Assembly (NCBI GenBank): GCA_016291475.1
Contig: JAEEXJ010000042.1
Span: forward strand, 1 to 26,229
Direction: 5' to 3'
DNA from: Lachnospiraceae bacterium
GTDB taxonomy: Bacteria; Bacillota_A; Clostridia; Lachnospirales; Lachnospiraceae
DNA: 26,229 bases
Shown: one piece after another, positions 6,645 to 15,879 of the stretch
Layout of the letters: each line of letters starts with the position of its first letter
Numbering within the stretch: the first letter of the stretch is position 1
Notes under the pieces: model-generated
What the model was told of the DNA's origin: nothing
The model's input: only the letters and a program-made list of their open reading frames with translations
Databases searched by the model: none
Position numbers and translations under genes: made by a program

Positions 6645-7916
6645 TTAAACCGCGTCTTTCTTCTTCCTGATAAGCTTGGTAGCATCCGGATTTCCACCGT
6701 TCTCCACCGCAGCCTTTGTAACCAGACAGCTCGTGATCGTAGAGTCTGAAGGAATCTCATACATAACATTCATCATGGATTTCTCCATAATGGATCTGAG
6801 TCCTCTTGCTCCCGTCTTACGTTCGTAAGCCTGATCCGCAACGGATTCAAGTGCAGCTTCTTCAAAATCAAGATCCACACCATCCATCTCAAAGAGCTTC
6901 TTATACTGCTTAACAAGCGCATTCTTGGGCTCTTTTAAGATTCTCATGAGAGCAGCCTTATCCAGGCCTTCAAGAGTTACCGCAATGGGAACTCGCCCTA
7001 CAAACTCAGGTATAAGCCCGAACTTGATAAGATCCTGAGGTTCTACTTTCTTAAGTACCTCTCCGATCTCTCTTTCGGTCTTGGTGGTTACTTCGGTATT
7101 AAAACCGATAGCTTTACGATCCAGTCTGGTCTCGATGATATTCTCAAGTCCGTCAAACGCACCGCCGCAAATAAATAATATATTGGTGGTGTCGATCTGG
7201 ATAAGCTCCTGATGAGGATGCTTTCTTCCTCCCTGAGGAGGTACGGAAGCTACGGTTCCTTCAATTATCTTAAGAAGTGCCTGCTGAACTCCCTCACCCG
7301 ATACATCCCTGGTGATGGAAACATTCTCGGACTTCTTGGTGATCTTATCGATCTCATCGATATACACGATACCGTGTGATGCTCTATTAACATCATAATC
7401 CGCAGCCTGGATCAGCTTGAGGAGAATATTTTCAACATCCTCACCCACGTATCCCGCCTCGGTAAGAGTGGTAGCATCGGCAATGGCAAAAGGCACGTTT
7501 ATTATCTTGGCTAGAGTCTGCGCAAGATAAGTCTTTCCGCTTCCGGTAGGTCCGAGGAGCAGAATATTACTCTTCTGAAGCTCCACATCGCCTTCCTTGG
7601 GAGCGTTTGTAACGCGCTTATAATGATTGTAAACGGCAACGGCAAGAGCCTTCTTGGCGTCTTCCTGGCCTATTACATATTCATCAAGAAACTCTTTGAT
7701 CTGGCGGGGCTTTAAGAGTCTGATCTCCTCATCATTTCCGGATGCATTGTATTCGGTCTCATCAAAATCATCTTCGATAATATCGGAGCAGATCCCTATA
7801 CACTCATCACAGATATAGATTCCGGGAGGGCCCGCAACCAGCTTTTTTGCGTCCTTCTTAAGCTTTCCGCAAAAAGAGCATCTGATTTCTCCATCATTGT
7901 CTTTTTTGGATGCCAT
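6645..7916 (-). CDS. clpX: ClpX, ATPase subunit of ClpXP
   Basis: A 423-residue AAA+ unfoldase that feeds substrates to ClpP. The N-terminal C4 zinc domain shows CSFC (13-16) and CDEC (36-39). Walker A is GPTGSGKT at 122-129 and Walker B is IVYIDEID near 183-190. The IGF-type ClpP-docking loop is seen as KAIGFNTEV, and the sensor-2 arginine region is [19 protein letters not shown]. Length and architecture are standard. The start overlaps the clpP stop by one base (TAATG), so the two are coupled. The gene is third in tig-clpP-clpX and is followed by a strong terminator. Confidence 0.98.
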   Translation of the reverse strand: MASKKDNDGEIRCSFCGKLKKDAKKLVAGPPGIYICDECIGICSDIIEDDFDETEYNASGNDEEIRLLKPRQIKEFLDEYVIGQEDAKKALAVAVYNHYKRVTNAPKEGDVELQKSNILLLGPTGSGKTYLAQTLAKIINVPFAIADATTLTEAGYVGEDVENILLKLIQAADYDVNRASHGIVYIDEIDKITKKSENVSITRDVSGEGVQQALLKIIEGTVASVPPQGGRKHPHQELIQIDTTNILFICGGAFDGLENIIETRLDRKAIGFNTEVTTKTEREIGEVLKKVEPQDLIKFGLIPEFVGRVPIAVTLEGLDKAALMRILKEPKNALVKQYKKLFEMDGVDLDFEEAALESVADQAYERKTGARGLRSIMEKSMMNVMYEIPSDSTITSCLVTKAAVENGGNPDATKLIRKKKDAV

Positions 7917-8518
7917 TATTTTTTATCTCCGGTGTCATGGTTTTCGATGACAGAATCTACAAGTCCGTACTCAACAGCTTCCTGAGCAGTCATCCAGTTA
8001 TCACGGTCGGTATCCTTGCACATCTGCTCGTAGGACTTGCCGGTGTTCTCGGAAAGGATCTTGTTGAGCTTTTCCTTGGTACGGATGATGTTCTTAGCTG
8101 CGATCTCGATATCGGAAGCCTGGCCCTTAGCTCCGCCGAGGGGCTGATGGATCATAACTTCGGCATTGGGAAGGATATATCTCTTTCCTTTCTGTCCGCC
8201 TGCAAGAAGGAATGCTCCCATGCTGGCTGCCATACCGATACATACGGTTGACACATCGCACTTAATGTAGTGCATGGTATCGTAAATAGCCATTCCAGCG
8301 GTTACTGAACCGCCGGGGCTGTTGATATAAAGATGAATATCTTTCTCGGGATCTTCCGCTTCAAGGAAAAGAAGCTGTGCTACGACGATACTTGCGGTAT
8401 CATCATTAACTTCATCTCCGAGGAAGATGATCCTGTCTTTTAAAAGTCTTGAATAAATATCATAAGAGCGCTCACCCTTTGAGGTCTGCTCTATGACGTA
8501 AGGTACTAAGCTTGACAT
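7916..8518 (-). CDS. clpP: ClpP, ATP-dependent Clp protease proteolytic subunit
   Basis: A 200-residue serine peptidase of family S14 that forms the tetradecameric chamber of ClpXP. The triad is visible as Ser99 in [11 protein letters not shown], His124 in [10 protein letters not shown] and the Asp in [13 protein letters not shown]. The oxyanion strand [17 protein letters not shown] is intact. The start ATG 8518 directly follows the tig stop and has AAGGAGGT overlapping the end of tig, an ideal ribosome binding site. No propeptide beyond the usual few residues is seen. It is coupled to clpX by a one-base overlap. Confidence 0.98.
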   Translation of the reverse strand: MSSLVPYVIEQTSKGERSYDIYSRLLKDRIIFLGDEVNDDTASIVVAQLLFLEAEDPEKDIHLYINSPGGSVTAGMAIYDTMHYIKCDVSTVCIGMAASMGAFLLAGGQKGKRYILPNAEVMIHQPLGGAKGQASDIEIAAKNIIRTKEKLNKILSENTGKSYEQMCKDTDRDNWMTAQEAVEYGLVDSVIENHDTGDKK

Positions 8519-9799
8519 TTATACCTCCTTAGCGTTGTCGGTAACAAACTCCATAGCTTTCTTGATAACGATATCGTTGTTAAGTTCCTTGAGGCCCTTA
8601 GCTTCAAGCATCTCTTTTACCTTCTCTACCTCGAGCTGGTAAGCTTCTGCCATTGCCTCGTATTCCTTCTGACGATCCTCATCGGTAACCTCGATGCCTT
8701 CCTTCTCGGCTACAGCCTGAAGAACAAGGCGGGACTTGATACGATCCTCAGCCTGAGGTCTTACCTGCTCCATCATCTTGTCGAGAGTAAGTCCGGTATA
8801 TTTAACGTACTGATCCCATGAAAGGCCCTGCATCTGAAGTCTCTGCTGATAATCTCTGATGATCATCTTCTGCTCGGTCTCAAAGATCTCCTCGGGGATA
8901 TCCATCTTGGCACCCTCGATAACCTTTGCGATAGCTTCGTCCTGCTTCTTGCCTCTTGCCTCATTGAGCTTATCTACTTCGAGATCACTCTTAACGGAAT
9001 CCTTGTAATCCTTAACTGATTCGAATCCCTTGTCTGATGCATAATAATCATCAAGAGCGGGAACCTTCTTCTCTTCGATCTCATTAACCTTGCACTTGAA
9101 GACAGAAGCCTTTCCTGCAAGTGAATCTTCGTGATAATCCTCGGGGAAGGATACGTTTACATCGAGATCCTCACCGATCTTAGCGCCTACAAGCTGCTCT
9201 TCAAATCCGGGAATAAACTGGCCCGATCCGATGGTAAGGGTGTAATTCTCTCCCTTTCCGCCTTCGAATGCTACGCCGTCAACAAATCCTTCGAAATCAA
9301 GCTTAATGCGGTCGCCGTTTGCAACGGATCTCTCAACCTTCTCAAATCTGGCGTCCTTATCGAGTTCGGACTGGATCTTCTTCTCTACGTCCTCGTCGGT
9401 AACTACGGTATCAACTGCAGCGATCTCGATTCCCTTGTAATCGCCAAGCTCAACCTCAGGTCTTACAGCTACGGTAGCGGTGAAGATAACGGGCTTTCCT
9501 GCTTCAGCCTGAACAACTTCAAAGCTGGGGCTTGACATGATGTCCTCGTCAACCTCATCGTATGCCTTCTCATACTCATCGGGAACGAGCTCATCGAGAG
9601 CCTCGTTATAGAATACCTCTTTGCCGTACATCTTCTCAATTACGTTCTGGGGAGCCTTTCCCTTTCTGAATCCGGGAATGCTGATGCTTCCCTTCTGCTT
9701 ATTATATGCAGCCTTAATAGCCTTATCGAACTCCTCAGCTGCGACCTCAATGGTCATCTTGATCTTGCTTCCTTCAAGTTTCTCGACACTAACGCTCAT
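8519..9799 (-). CDS. tig: Trigger factor, ribosome-associated chaperone
   Basis: A 426-residue protein with the three trigger factor parts in order. The N-terminal ribosome-binding domain carries the signature GFRKGKAPQNVIEKMYG (about 43-59). An FKBP-type peptidyl-prolyl isomerase domain spans about 155-245 (GDRIKLDFEGFVDG, SGQFIPGFEEQLVGAKIGE). A long helical C-terminal cradle follows, to residue 426. Length matches the family. It binds nascent chains at the exit tunnel. It is the first gene of tig-clpP-clpX, with a well-formed promoter at 9877-9905 and a leader of about 70 bases holding a small CGCC/GGCG hairpin. Confidence 0.98.
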   Translation of the reverse strand: MSVSVEKLEGSKIKMTIEVAAEEFDKAIKAAYNKQKGSISIPGFRKGKAPQNVIEKMYGKEVFYNEALDELVPDEYEKAYDEVDEDIMSSPSFEVVQAEAGKPVIFTATVAVRPEVELGDYKGIEIAAVDTVVTDEDVEKKIQSELDKDARFEKVERSVANGDRIKLDFEGFVDGVAFEGGKGENYTLTIGSGQFIPGFEEQLVGAKIGEDLDVNVSFPEDYHEDSLAGKASVFKCKVNEIEEKKVPALDDYYASDKGFESVKDYKDSVKSDLEVDKLNEARGKKQDEAIAKVIEGAKMDIPEEIFETEQKMIIRDYQQRLQMQGLSWDQYVKYTGLTLDKMMEQVRPQAEDRIKSRLVLQAVAEKEGIEVTDEDRQKEYEAMAEAYQLEVEKVKEMLEAKGLKELNNDIVIKKAMEFVTDNAKEV

Positions 9800-9876
9800 T
9801 TGAAAAATCTCTCTTTCTAAAATTATTAATGTAAACGCCCCCTAAAGGCGCTTTTCGCATTGCGCAGACAAAGTTT

Positions 9877-9905
9877 AGTATACCCGATGAATACGCAATA
9901 ATCAA
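9877..9905 (-). promoter_or_regulatory. Sigma-A type promoter for tig-clpP-clpX
   Basis: On the minus strand -35 TTGATT (9905-9900) and -10 TATACT (9882-9877) are separated by exactly 17 bp. The -35 begins 4 bases after the stop of the kinase gene. I saw no terminator between that gene and this promoter, so read-through is possible. Confidence 0.8.
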
Positions 9906-9909
9906 GCAT

Positions 9910-10743
9910 TTAGGACTGAACGTTTCTCGAATAAACAACTCCTGCCCCGTCTTCAAATACGGACAGAGCCGCCTCGGCTTCTTTTTCCGCCTTTTTATAT
10001 CCCGAAGGTGTAAGCATTGCTATATCCATAAGCCTGCAAAGCACGGTATACATATCCGGGATTCTCTCATGCCCCTCTGCCATAGTACACTCCCTGATAA
10101 GGAGCTCCAAAGATGCGGAAAAGGAAGGATCCGCTTTCCTTATGGAAACATACTTTCCGCCCGAAGGCGCCTTCTGCCCTGTAAGCATGCGGTAAAACAG
10201 CGTTCCGAAGGCATATACATCCGAATACATTCCCTGTTTTGACTTATTGTCAATTTGCTCCGGTGCACTCTCTCCGGCCGTTCCTGCCTTGGAACTGTCA
10301 GCCTCTTCGAGAAAGCAGGCCGTTCCGAGATCCACCAGTCTTATCTCTCCGTCCGGCTGTAAGATCAGGTTCTCTGCCTTCAGATCCCTGAACAAAATAT
10401 TACCGTCGGACTGCTGTAAGAATGCAATCCCGTCCGCAACGGATATCGCAAATTTCATTGCCTCAGGCTGGCCGAAACCGTTCCTTAATCGGATTGCTTC
10501 ATCCAGGGGAGTTCCCCATATGTACTCTTCGAGAATAAAGTATTTTCCGTCTTCGTCAAAAGATTCTTCGAATTTCGGAAAAAGAGGATGATCCGCAAGC
10601 ATTAAAAATTGCTCTTCCCTGTCCCTAGCGGACTTATCGCTCATTTCCTTGAGTGCGAAATACTTCCCGTCTTTTTTTACTCTGTATACGTTCCCGAACG
10701 AACCGGAACCCATAAGCTTCTTGTCATCAAATTCTCGCATCAT
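9910..10743 (-). CDS. Soluble Ser/Thr protein kinase, Hanks type
   Basis: A 277-residue kinase domain with little else. The glycine loop GSGSFGNVY is at 12-20 and the VAIK lysine is FALKEM (Lys32). The catalytic loop is FRDLKAEN (Asp120, Asn125), the DFG equivalent is DLG at 138-140, APEQ is at 160-163 and SDVYAFGTLFYRMLTG forms the F helix. All residues needed for phosphotransfer are there. Unlike PrkC/Stk proteins of Bacillota it has no transmembrane helix and no PASTA repeats, so it is cytosolic. It lies 12 bp after a protein that may be a degenerate PP2C, at the end of the long aroF-to-kinase gene run, just before the tig promoter. Targets are unknown. Confidence 0.93.
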   Translation of the reverse strand: MMREFDDKKLMGSGSFGNVYRVKKDGKYFALKEMSDKSARDREEQFLMLADHPLFPKFEESFDEDGKYFILEEYIWGTPLDEAIRLRNGFGQPEAMKFAISVADGIAFLQQSDGNILFRDLKAENLILQPDGEIRLVDLGTACFLEEADSSKAGTAGESAPEQIDNKSKQGMYSDVYAFGTLFYRMLTGQKAPSGGKYVSIRKADPSFSASLELLIRECTMAEGHERIPDMYTVLCRLMDIAMLTPSGYKKAEKEAEAALSVFEDGAGVVYSRNVQS

Positions 10744-10755
10744 TTCACCTGTGTG

Positions 10756-11427
10756 TCATTTCACCGCCAAAGCGGCAATGCATCCTTCAAACATCTCTCC
10801 CGCAAGTTCCTTCAAATGTCTGTCAAAAGCATCATCTCCGGATATATCCGTGACATCGAAGGCATTTATCACAGACCACCGGGGGCGGTTTTCATCCGGA
10901 AAGGGTTCATCGGCTAGCAATAATTCATCAGCCCATTTTTCCGGACAGGCTATTAAAACCGTACCCTCATCAAGTAACAGTATATCTTCTCCGCCGAATT
11001 CCGGTGATAAACATTTGACGAATTTTTTCTTACCGAAAACTAAAGCGGTTCTTACGATACACATTCCGGAGCCTTCGGTAACATAGACATAAGCAGTACC
11101 GCCTGCGGCGAGAATCCCTGCGCAGCCGCTTCCGAACTCGCATCCCGGTCCGATAAGAGGCGTCTCTGCGGATGGAGATACGGAAAAACCGAACACAGCA
11201 GCCTGCAGATAATCCGCTCCGTATTTCGAAATACCGCTCACAAAATCCTTAGAGAAAAAAAGGGCAAGACTCCCTTTGAGCTCACCCGTTACGCTGACGC
11301 TGCTTTCTTCCTTATCATCCGTCGGCAGGTCTCCGCATATAGCCATGGCGGCGCAGGTTCCCCTGACATCCGCCTTCTCAAGCACAACATGTCCGATTGT
11401 CTTATATAATCCGGTCAGATACTCCAA
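10756..11427 (-). CDS. Unrecognised protein, possibly degenerate PP2C-like
   Basis: A 223-residue soluble protein that I do not recognise with certainty. Several parts recall the PP2C phosphatase strand order: SGCAGILAAGGTAYVYVTEG where PP2C has GTT...LxVANVGDSR, DILLLDEGTVLIACPEKWAD where PP2C has DxLLLCSDGLxD, and a last strand FEGCIAALAVK where PP2C has DNITVVVV. The metal-binding aspartates of those motifs are not evident, so if the resemblance is real it is a pseudophosphatase. The start is TTG 11427, directly after the dxr stop TGA, with AGGGAG about 10 bases upstream. The kinase gene begins 12 bp downstream, which supports a regulatory partnership. This is inference from motif shape and context only. 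Confidence 0.5.
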   Translation of the reverse strand: MEYLTGLYKTIGHVVLEKADVRGTCAAMAICGDLPTDDKEESSVSVTGELKGSLALFFSKDFVSGISKYGADYLQAAVFGFSVSPSAETPLIGPGCEFGSGCAGILAAGGTAYVYVTEGSGMCIVRTALVFGKKKFVKCLSPEFGGEDILLLDEGTVLIACPEKWADELLLADEPFPDENRPRWSVINAFDVTDISGDDAFDRHLKELAGEMFEGCIAALAVK

Positions 11428-12564
11428 TCAGGCATTCTCCCTTGCTTCTTTTTCCGCATCAAGGATCTGGGCAACAGTAGGATCTGCTATGACCTTGTGT
11501 GCGTTCATCGCCTTTTCGATCTCCTCATAGATATCAAGGAAACCTATCTTATGATCAAGGAATCTCGCAACCGCTTCTTCGTTTGCCGCATTAAAAACAG
11601 TTGGCATAGTTCCGCCTGCTTTTGCCGCGTCATATGCAAGGGCAAGTCCCCTGAAGGTATCGGTATCCGGCTTTTCAAAAGTCATGCTTCCGACCTTGAA
11701 CAGATCCAGCTTTTCAGATTTCATGGGCATCCTGTCCGGATAAAAGAGAGCGTAATTAATGGGAAGCTTCATGTCGGGAGTTCCCATCTGTCCTATTACC
11801 GCACCGTCTTTAAATTCAACGGCGGAGTGAAGAACGGACTGAGGATGTACTGTTACACACACTTTCTCGTGTCCGACCCCAAACAGCCATGCGGCTTCCA
11901 TTACTTCAAGCCCCTTATTTACAAGGCTGGCACTGTCTATGGTGATCTTGCGTCCCATGTTCCAATTGGGGTGTTTAAGCGCATCCTCGGGAGTCTTGGA
12001 AGCAAGCTCGTCTTTGGTCATACCCCTGAAAGGACCACCGGAACAAGTAAGAATGATCTTCTCGATCCGGTCCGAAGGTGACCCCTGAAGTGACTGGAAG
12101 ATTGCGGAATGCTCGCTGTCCACGGGAAGGATCTTTATTCCCTTCTCCTTGGCAAGAGGCATTATGATATGTCCCGCACAAACCAGAGTCTCTTTATTGG
12201 CAAGTGCAATATCTTTACCTGCTTCAATAGCAGCGATGGTAGGCCTGATGCCGATCATACCGACGATAGCGGTTACCACAATATCACTGCCGGGGTCAGA
12301 TGCCATTTCCATGGAGCCTTCCATTCCCGTCAGAATTCTCACTCCGCTCAGATCCTTGATTCTGTCCTTAAGATCCTTAGCGGCATCTTCATCATCCATT
12401 ACCGCGATCTCGGGCATAAACTCTCTGATCTGCTTTTCTATCAGATCTACGTTCTTTGCAGCCGCAAGAGCGGTTATCTTAATCTTGTCGGGATTCTGTC
12501 TGGCAACCTCTAACGTCTGAGTTCCAATCGATCCCGTAGATCCTAATACAGATACTCTTTTCAT
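11428..12564 (-). CDS. dxr: 1-deoxy-D-xylulose 5-phosphate reductoisomerase
   Basis: A 378-residue enzyme that converts DXP to MEP with NADPH, the committed step of the MEP isoprenoid pathway. The NADPH-binding start VLGSTGSIGTQTLEVAR is present. So are LANKETLVCAG (110s), the metal-binding VDSEHSAIFQ, the loop SGGPFRG, NMGRKITIDSASLVNKGLE with active-site residues, and VHPQSVLHSAVEFKDGA. Length is normal. The start ATG has AGGAG 6 bases upstream. It lies 80 bp after rseP, the reverse of the usual dxr-rseP order, and abuts the TTG-started unknown gene. Its product ultimately supplies the isoprenoid units used by UppS, encoded four genes upstream. Confidence 0.98.
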   Translation of the reverse strand: MKRVSVLGSTGSIGTQTLEVARQNPDKIKITALAAAKNVDLIEKQIREFMPEIAVMDDEDAAKDLKDRIKDLSGVRILTGMEGSMEMASDPGSDIVVTAIVGMIGIRPTIAAIEAGKDIALANKETLVCAGHIIMPLAKEKGIKILPVDSEHSAIFQSLQGSPSDRIEKIILTCSGGPFRGMTKDELASKTPEDALKHPNWNMGRKITIDSASLVNKGLEVMEAAWLFGVGHEKVCVTVHPQSVLHSAVEFKDGAVIGQMGTPDMKLPINYALFYPDRMPMKSEKLDLFKVGSMTFEKPDTDTFRGLALAYDAAKAGGTMPTVFNAANEEAVARFLDHKIGFLDIYEEIEKAMNAHKVIADPTVAQILDAEKEARENA

Positions 12565-12615
12565 CTATATCTCCTACAAATGTAAGACTATACTCTTCAA
12601 ATTGATTTTGACTCA

Positions 12616-12634
12616 GCGCGGTGAAGTGCCGCGC
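12616..12634. other. GC-rich hairpin between rseP and dxr
   Basis: GCGCGG and CCGCGC flank a 7-base loop in the 80-bp rseP-dxr gap. No run of T follows on the minus strand, so it is not a classic terminator. It may stabilise or process the transcript. Confidence 0.5.
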
Positions 12635-12644
12635 GAGAAAAATC

Positions 12645-13730
12645 TCAGTTAAAGATGTTGTGTATATCGTTAAAGAATACGACAACGACGATAATGAGCA
12701 ATAAGACCATTCCGGCCAAGTGAACATACGCTTCCTTCTTGGGCGGTACGGGCTTTCCCCTTACGATCTCAACAAGTGCGAAAAGAATTCTTCCTCCGTC
12801 AAGTGCGGGGACGGGAAGCAGATTAAAGATACCCAGATTCACGGTAAGAAGCAGGGTAAGATTAAGCATATTAACAAGAACGGTCATCCATCCGTAAGGA
12901 CTGGTCTCTTCGATGATATCGCCAACCATGTTTACGACTCCCACGGGACCTGCAACATTCTCACGTGCTATGTTACCGGTAAGGATGGCACCGAGCCCCT
13001 TCCAGACCATGAGCACATTGTATCTCATCTCATACCACGTATATCTGAAGGCATCAAATCCGTGAAGTTCCTCAACGTAAGTGTCATTGGTGATACCGAT
13101 CAGATATCTACCGTACTCCTCATCATAATAAGGAGTAAGCATAACTTCTCCGATCTCATCGCCTCTCTGATAAGTAACCCTTACTTCACCGCCGCGGTAA
13201 TAGGATGTGAAAACAGAGATCTCATCATAAAGATAGATCTTGCCGCCGTCCAGTGCGAGAATCTTATCACCTGCCTGAAGACCTGCCGCCTCGGCAGCAC
13301 CGCCCTCAATAACCTCGGTAACTACAGGCTCTCTGATGATGATCATATTGACCATCACAAAGGCAACTATAAATCCAAGAATAAAATTAAAAAGAGGACC
13401 TGCCAGAAGAGTCGCAAGTTTAGCCCAGGGAGATGCATTTAAAAACTTTGATCTGTCCTTGATCTGTCCCGGTACTTCTTCTTTTTCCTCTTCCGAATCC
13501 TCAACCTCATCCATACCGTCATAGACGCATGCTCCGCCCAGAGGAAGGATATTTATCTTATATGTGGTTTCGCCCTTTTTGAACTTAAAAATAGATGGTC
13601 CGAATCCGACCATGAATTCTTTGACTCTGATCCCGTTTGCCTTGGCAACTACGAAATGTCCGAATTCGTGGGATACGACCACCACAGAAAATATTATGAT
13701 AAACCAGATTAGTGAAACGATCATATTCAT
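12645..13730 (-). CDS. rseP: RseP/RasP site-2 metalloprotease
   Basis: A 361-residue intramembrane zinc metalloprotease of family M50B. The first helix carries HEFGH at residues 21-25 with the catalytic glutamate. Near the C-terminus NLGIFNLLPVPALDGG contains the third metal ligand (NxxPxPxLDGG). A PDZ domain lies between (VIEGGAAEAAGLQAGDKILA, about 140-160). The family cuts membrane-bound anti-sigma factors and remnant signal peptides. I chose ATG 13730 over an in-frame TTG at 13736 because AAGGAG lies 8 bases before that ATG. The gene is 31 bp after cdsA. It precedes dxr here, whereas in many Bacillota it follows dxr. Confidence 0.96.
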   Translation of the reverse strand: MNMIVSLIWFIIIFSVVVVSHEFGHFVVAKANGIRVKEFMVGFGPSIFKFKKGETTYKINILPLGGACVYDGMDEVEDSEEEKEEVPGQIKDRSKFLNASPWAKLATLLAGPLFNFILGFIVAFVMVNMIIIREPVVTEVIEGGAAEAAGLQAGDKILALDGGKIYLYDEISVFTSYYRGGEVRVTYQRGDEIGEVMLTPYYDEEYGRYLIGITNDTYVEELHGFDAFRYTWYEMRYNVLMVWKGLGAILTGNIARENVAGPVGVVNMVGDIIEETSPYGWMTVLVNMLNLTLLLTVNLGIFNLLPVPALDGGRILFALVEIVRGKPVPPKKEAYVHLAGMVLLLIIVVVVFFNDIHNIFN

Positions 13731-13761
13731 ATACAATACTCCTTACGGATAACCGTAAAGC

Positions 13762-14589
13762 TCAGATCGCCGCTACAAGCAAGTAAGTAAGAATGTATGC
13801 GGCAGGTCCGCAAAGGATCATCGAATCGAATCTGTCCATTATTCCGCCGTGGCCGGGGATCAGATGACCGAAATCCTTGATGTTATTGTTTCTCTTGATG
13901 CCGGATGCTGCAAGGTCTCCGACCATTCCCATAAGCGCCCCCACTCCGCAGATAAGTGCGATCTTCCACTCAACATACTGAACGGGCATAAATCTCTTGA
14001 CATACAGAATTGCGAAGATATACCCGAGAATTGCGGTTCCGATGATACCGCCTATGCATCCTTCTGTTGATTTTTTGGGAGAAAGTTCTTTAAAAGGATG
14101 ATGCTTTCCGAACAGACTTCCTGCGCAATATGCAAGAGTATCGCATCCCCATGATGATATGAGAACCATCCATACCAGGAATTCTCTTCCTTCAAGCTCA
14201 CGGATCATATAGATAAAGCTGAGCATGATGGGACAGTAAATAACGGAAAAAACAGTTCGTACGATCCTGTCACTGGAATACATGGGAAACTTGATAACAA
14301 ACCAAACAAGTTCAAGCACCATAAAACCGCCGATTCCGATGATCAGATAGGTGGCATCCGATGTGAAGTTAACAGCCATGTAATAAAGGATTATGCAGAT
14401 AACGGCGATAAGATCCGGACCGTTTACACTTCTTTTTTCCGTTTCGGAGCAGAGAGCCTTAACAAGCTCAAAGTATCCGACGATGGATATAAGCATTAAG
14501 AGTGCAGACAGCAAATACCCGCCAAAGGCAAACGCAATGCCCATGACGGTTATTATCACAACCCCGCTTAAAAGTCTTTTTACGAACAT
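13762..14589 (-). CDS. cdsA: Phosphatidate cytidylyltransferase (CDP-DAG synthase)
   Basis: A 275-residue multi-spanning membrane enzyme that makes CDP-diacylglycerol from phosphatidate and CTP, the branch point of phospholipid synthesis. At least seven hydrophobic segments are visible. The C-terminal family signature is complete: SGIKRNNNIKDFGHLIPGHG followed by GIMDRFDS, plus LSPKKSTEGCIGG upstream. AGGA precedes the ATG by 8 bases. The gene is 15 bp after uppS, the normal neighbour in the frr-uppS-cdsA block. Confidence 0.97.
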   Translation of the reverse strand: MFVKRLLSGVVIITVMGIAFAFGGYLLSALLMLISIVGYFELVKALCSETEKRSVNGPDLIAVICIILYYMAVNFTSDATYLIIGIGGFMVLELVWFVIKFPMYSSDRIVRTVFSVIYCPIMLSFIYMIRELEGREFLVWMVLISSWGCDTLAYCAGSLFGKHHPFKELSPKKSTEGCIGGIIGTAILGYIFAILYVKRFMPVQYVEWKIALICGVGALMGMVGDLAASGIKRNNNIKDFGHLIPGHGGIMDRFDSMILCGPAAYILTYLLVAAI

Positions 14590-14604
14590 TAAGATATCCT
14601 GCCT

Positions 14605-15315
14605 TTATTTTTCGTCCTTAACAAGCCCCCCGAATTTACGGGTTCTCGAAGCATAGCTTTCAAGTGCTTTATCCAGCTCGGCTTCGTTAAAATCAGGCCA
14701 TGCACAGTCTGCAAAATAAAATTCGCTGTACGCCAGCTGCCACAGGAGGAAATTAGATATCCTCTGCTCGCCGCATGTACGGATCAAAAGATCGGGATCG
14801 GGACCTCCCGCGGTATCGAGTGCATCCGAAAGATCCTTCTCGGTAAGACCCTTCATAAAATCAATATCATTCTCCGATGCGAGCTTTCTTACGGCTCTGA
14901 CGATCTCATCGCGTCCGCCGTAATTAAGTGCTATCTGGAATAAAAGTCCCGTATTGCCTGCGGTCTTTTCCTCAAGATTCGCAATAGAATCACGAAGATC
15001 GGGAGCAAGGGCTGATTTATCACCGATGACCCTTACTCTCATATTATTCTTCATCGCACGCTTGATTGAATTTTTCATATACTCGCGAAGAAGGGACATA
15101 AGTGCATCCACTTCATCCGTCGGTCTGTTCCAGTTCTCGGTAGAAAAGGCATACACGGTAAAAACCTTGATGCCTTTATTCCACACAATCTCGCACATAT
15201 CTTCAACGACATGTGCGCCTTTTACATGACCGGCATTTCGCGGAAGGCCTTTTCTCTTAGCCCATCTTCCGTTACCGTCGAGTATTATCGCAAGATGCTC
15301 GGGAACGTTACTCAT
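14605..15315 (-). CDS. uppS: Isoprenyl transferase (undecaprenyl-PP synthase)
   Basis: A 236-residue cis-prenyltransferase that extends farnesyl-PP with isopentenyl-PP to the undecaprenyl carrier for cell wall synthesis. The active-site stretch LAIILDGNGRWAKRKGLPRN (Asp for Mg, Arg for diphosphate) is at residues 8-27. YAFSTENWNRP and the C-terminal DLLIRTCGEQRISNFLLWQ plus YSEFYFAD complete the family motifs. The start overlaps the frr stop by one base (TAATG). Length is normal. Confidence 0.98.
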   Translation of the reverse strand: MSNVPEHLAIILDGNGRWAKRKGLPRNAGHVKGAHVVEDMCEIVWNKGIKVFTVYAFSTENWNRPTDEVDALMSLLREYMKNSIKRAMKNNMRVRVIGDKSALAPDLRDSIANLEEKTAGNTGLLFQIALNYGGRDEIVRAVRKLASENDIDFMKGLTEKDLSDALDTAGGPDPDLLIRTCGEQRISNFLLWQLAYSEFYFADCAWPDFNEAELDKALESYASRTRKFGGLVKDEK

Positions 15316-15866
15316 TATACGGTCATAAGCTCCTTGGTCTTCTCTTCAAGAGCCTTATCGATCTTGGCAATATAATCATCGGTAAGCTTCTGAAGTGAAT
15401 CGGTAAGATCTGCAGCTTCGTCCTCTGAAATCTCGCCCTTTCCGAGCTTTTTGAACTCTTCGTTTCCGTCTCTGCGGATATTTCTGAGTGCAACCTTGCC
15501 CTCTTCAGCCTTCTTCTTGATATCCTTTACAAGATCCTTACGTCTTTCCTCGGTAAGCTCGGGGAACTGAAGTCTGATGATGCTTCCGTCGTTCTGAGGA
15601 TTGATTCCGATATCGGAAGTAAGGATAGCTTTCTCGATTGCTTTGAGCATCGACTTATCCCAGGGTGCGATCTGGATGATACGTGCCTCGGGTACGGATA
15701 CATTACCCACCTGCTGAATGGGAGTGGGAGTTCCGTAATAATCTACCTTGATCTTGTCGAGAACGTGGGGATTGGCTCTTCCCGCACGAACTGCTGCATA
15801 TTCCTCAACGAGGAAATCAAGGGTCTTTTTCATTTTCTCTTCATATGACTGTAATCTGGCGTCCAT
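15315..15866 (-). CDS. frr: Ribosome recycling factor
   Basis: A 183-residue two-domain protein that, with EF-G, splits the post-termination ribosome. The sequence shows AAVRAGRANPHVLDKIKVDYYG, PTPIQQVGNVSVPEARII, the hinge region and LPELTEERRKDLVK-like helix (FPELTEERRKDLVKDIKKKA), followed by NIRRDGNEEFKKL. The start has GGAGG 6 bases upstream. It sits 13 bp after pyrH and overlaps uppS by one base. Confidence 0.98.
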   Translation of the reverse strand: MDARLQSYEEKMKKTLDFLVEEYAAVRAGRANPHVLDKIKVDYYGTPTPIQQVGNVSVPEARIIQIAPWDKSMLKAIEKAILTSDIGINPQNDGSIIRLQFPELTEERRKDLVKDIKKKAEEGKVALRNIRRDGNEEFKKLGKGEISEDEAADLTDSLQKLTDDYIAKIDKALEEKTKELMTV

Positions 15867-15879
15867 AAAAACCTCCGCT

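Noticed and set aside
11497..12081. Long plus-strand ORFs opposite dxr, rseP, tig and rny
   Set aside because: They are antisense shadows of well-recognised genes, with no family motifs of their own.
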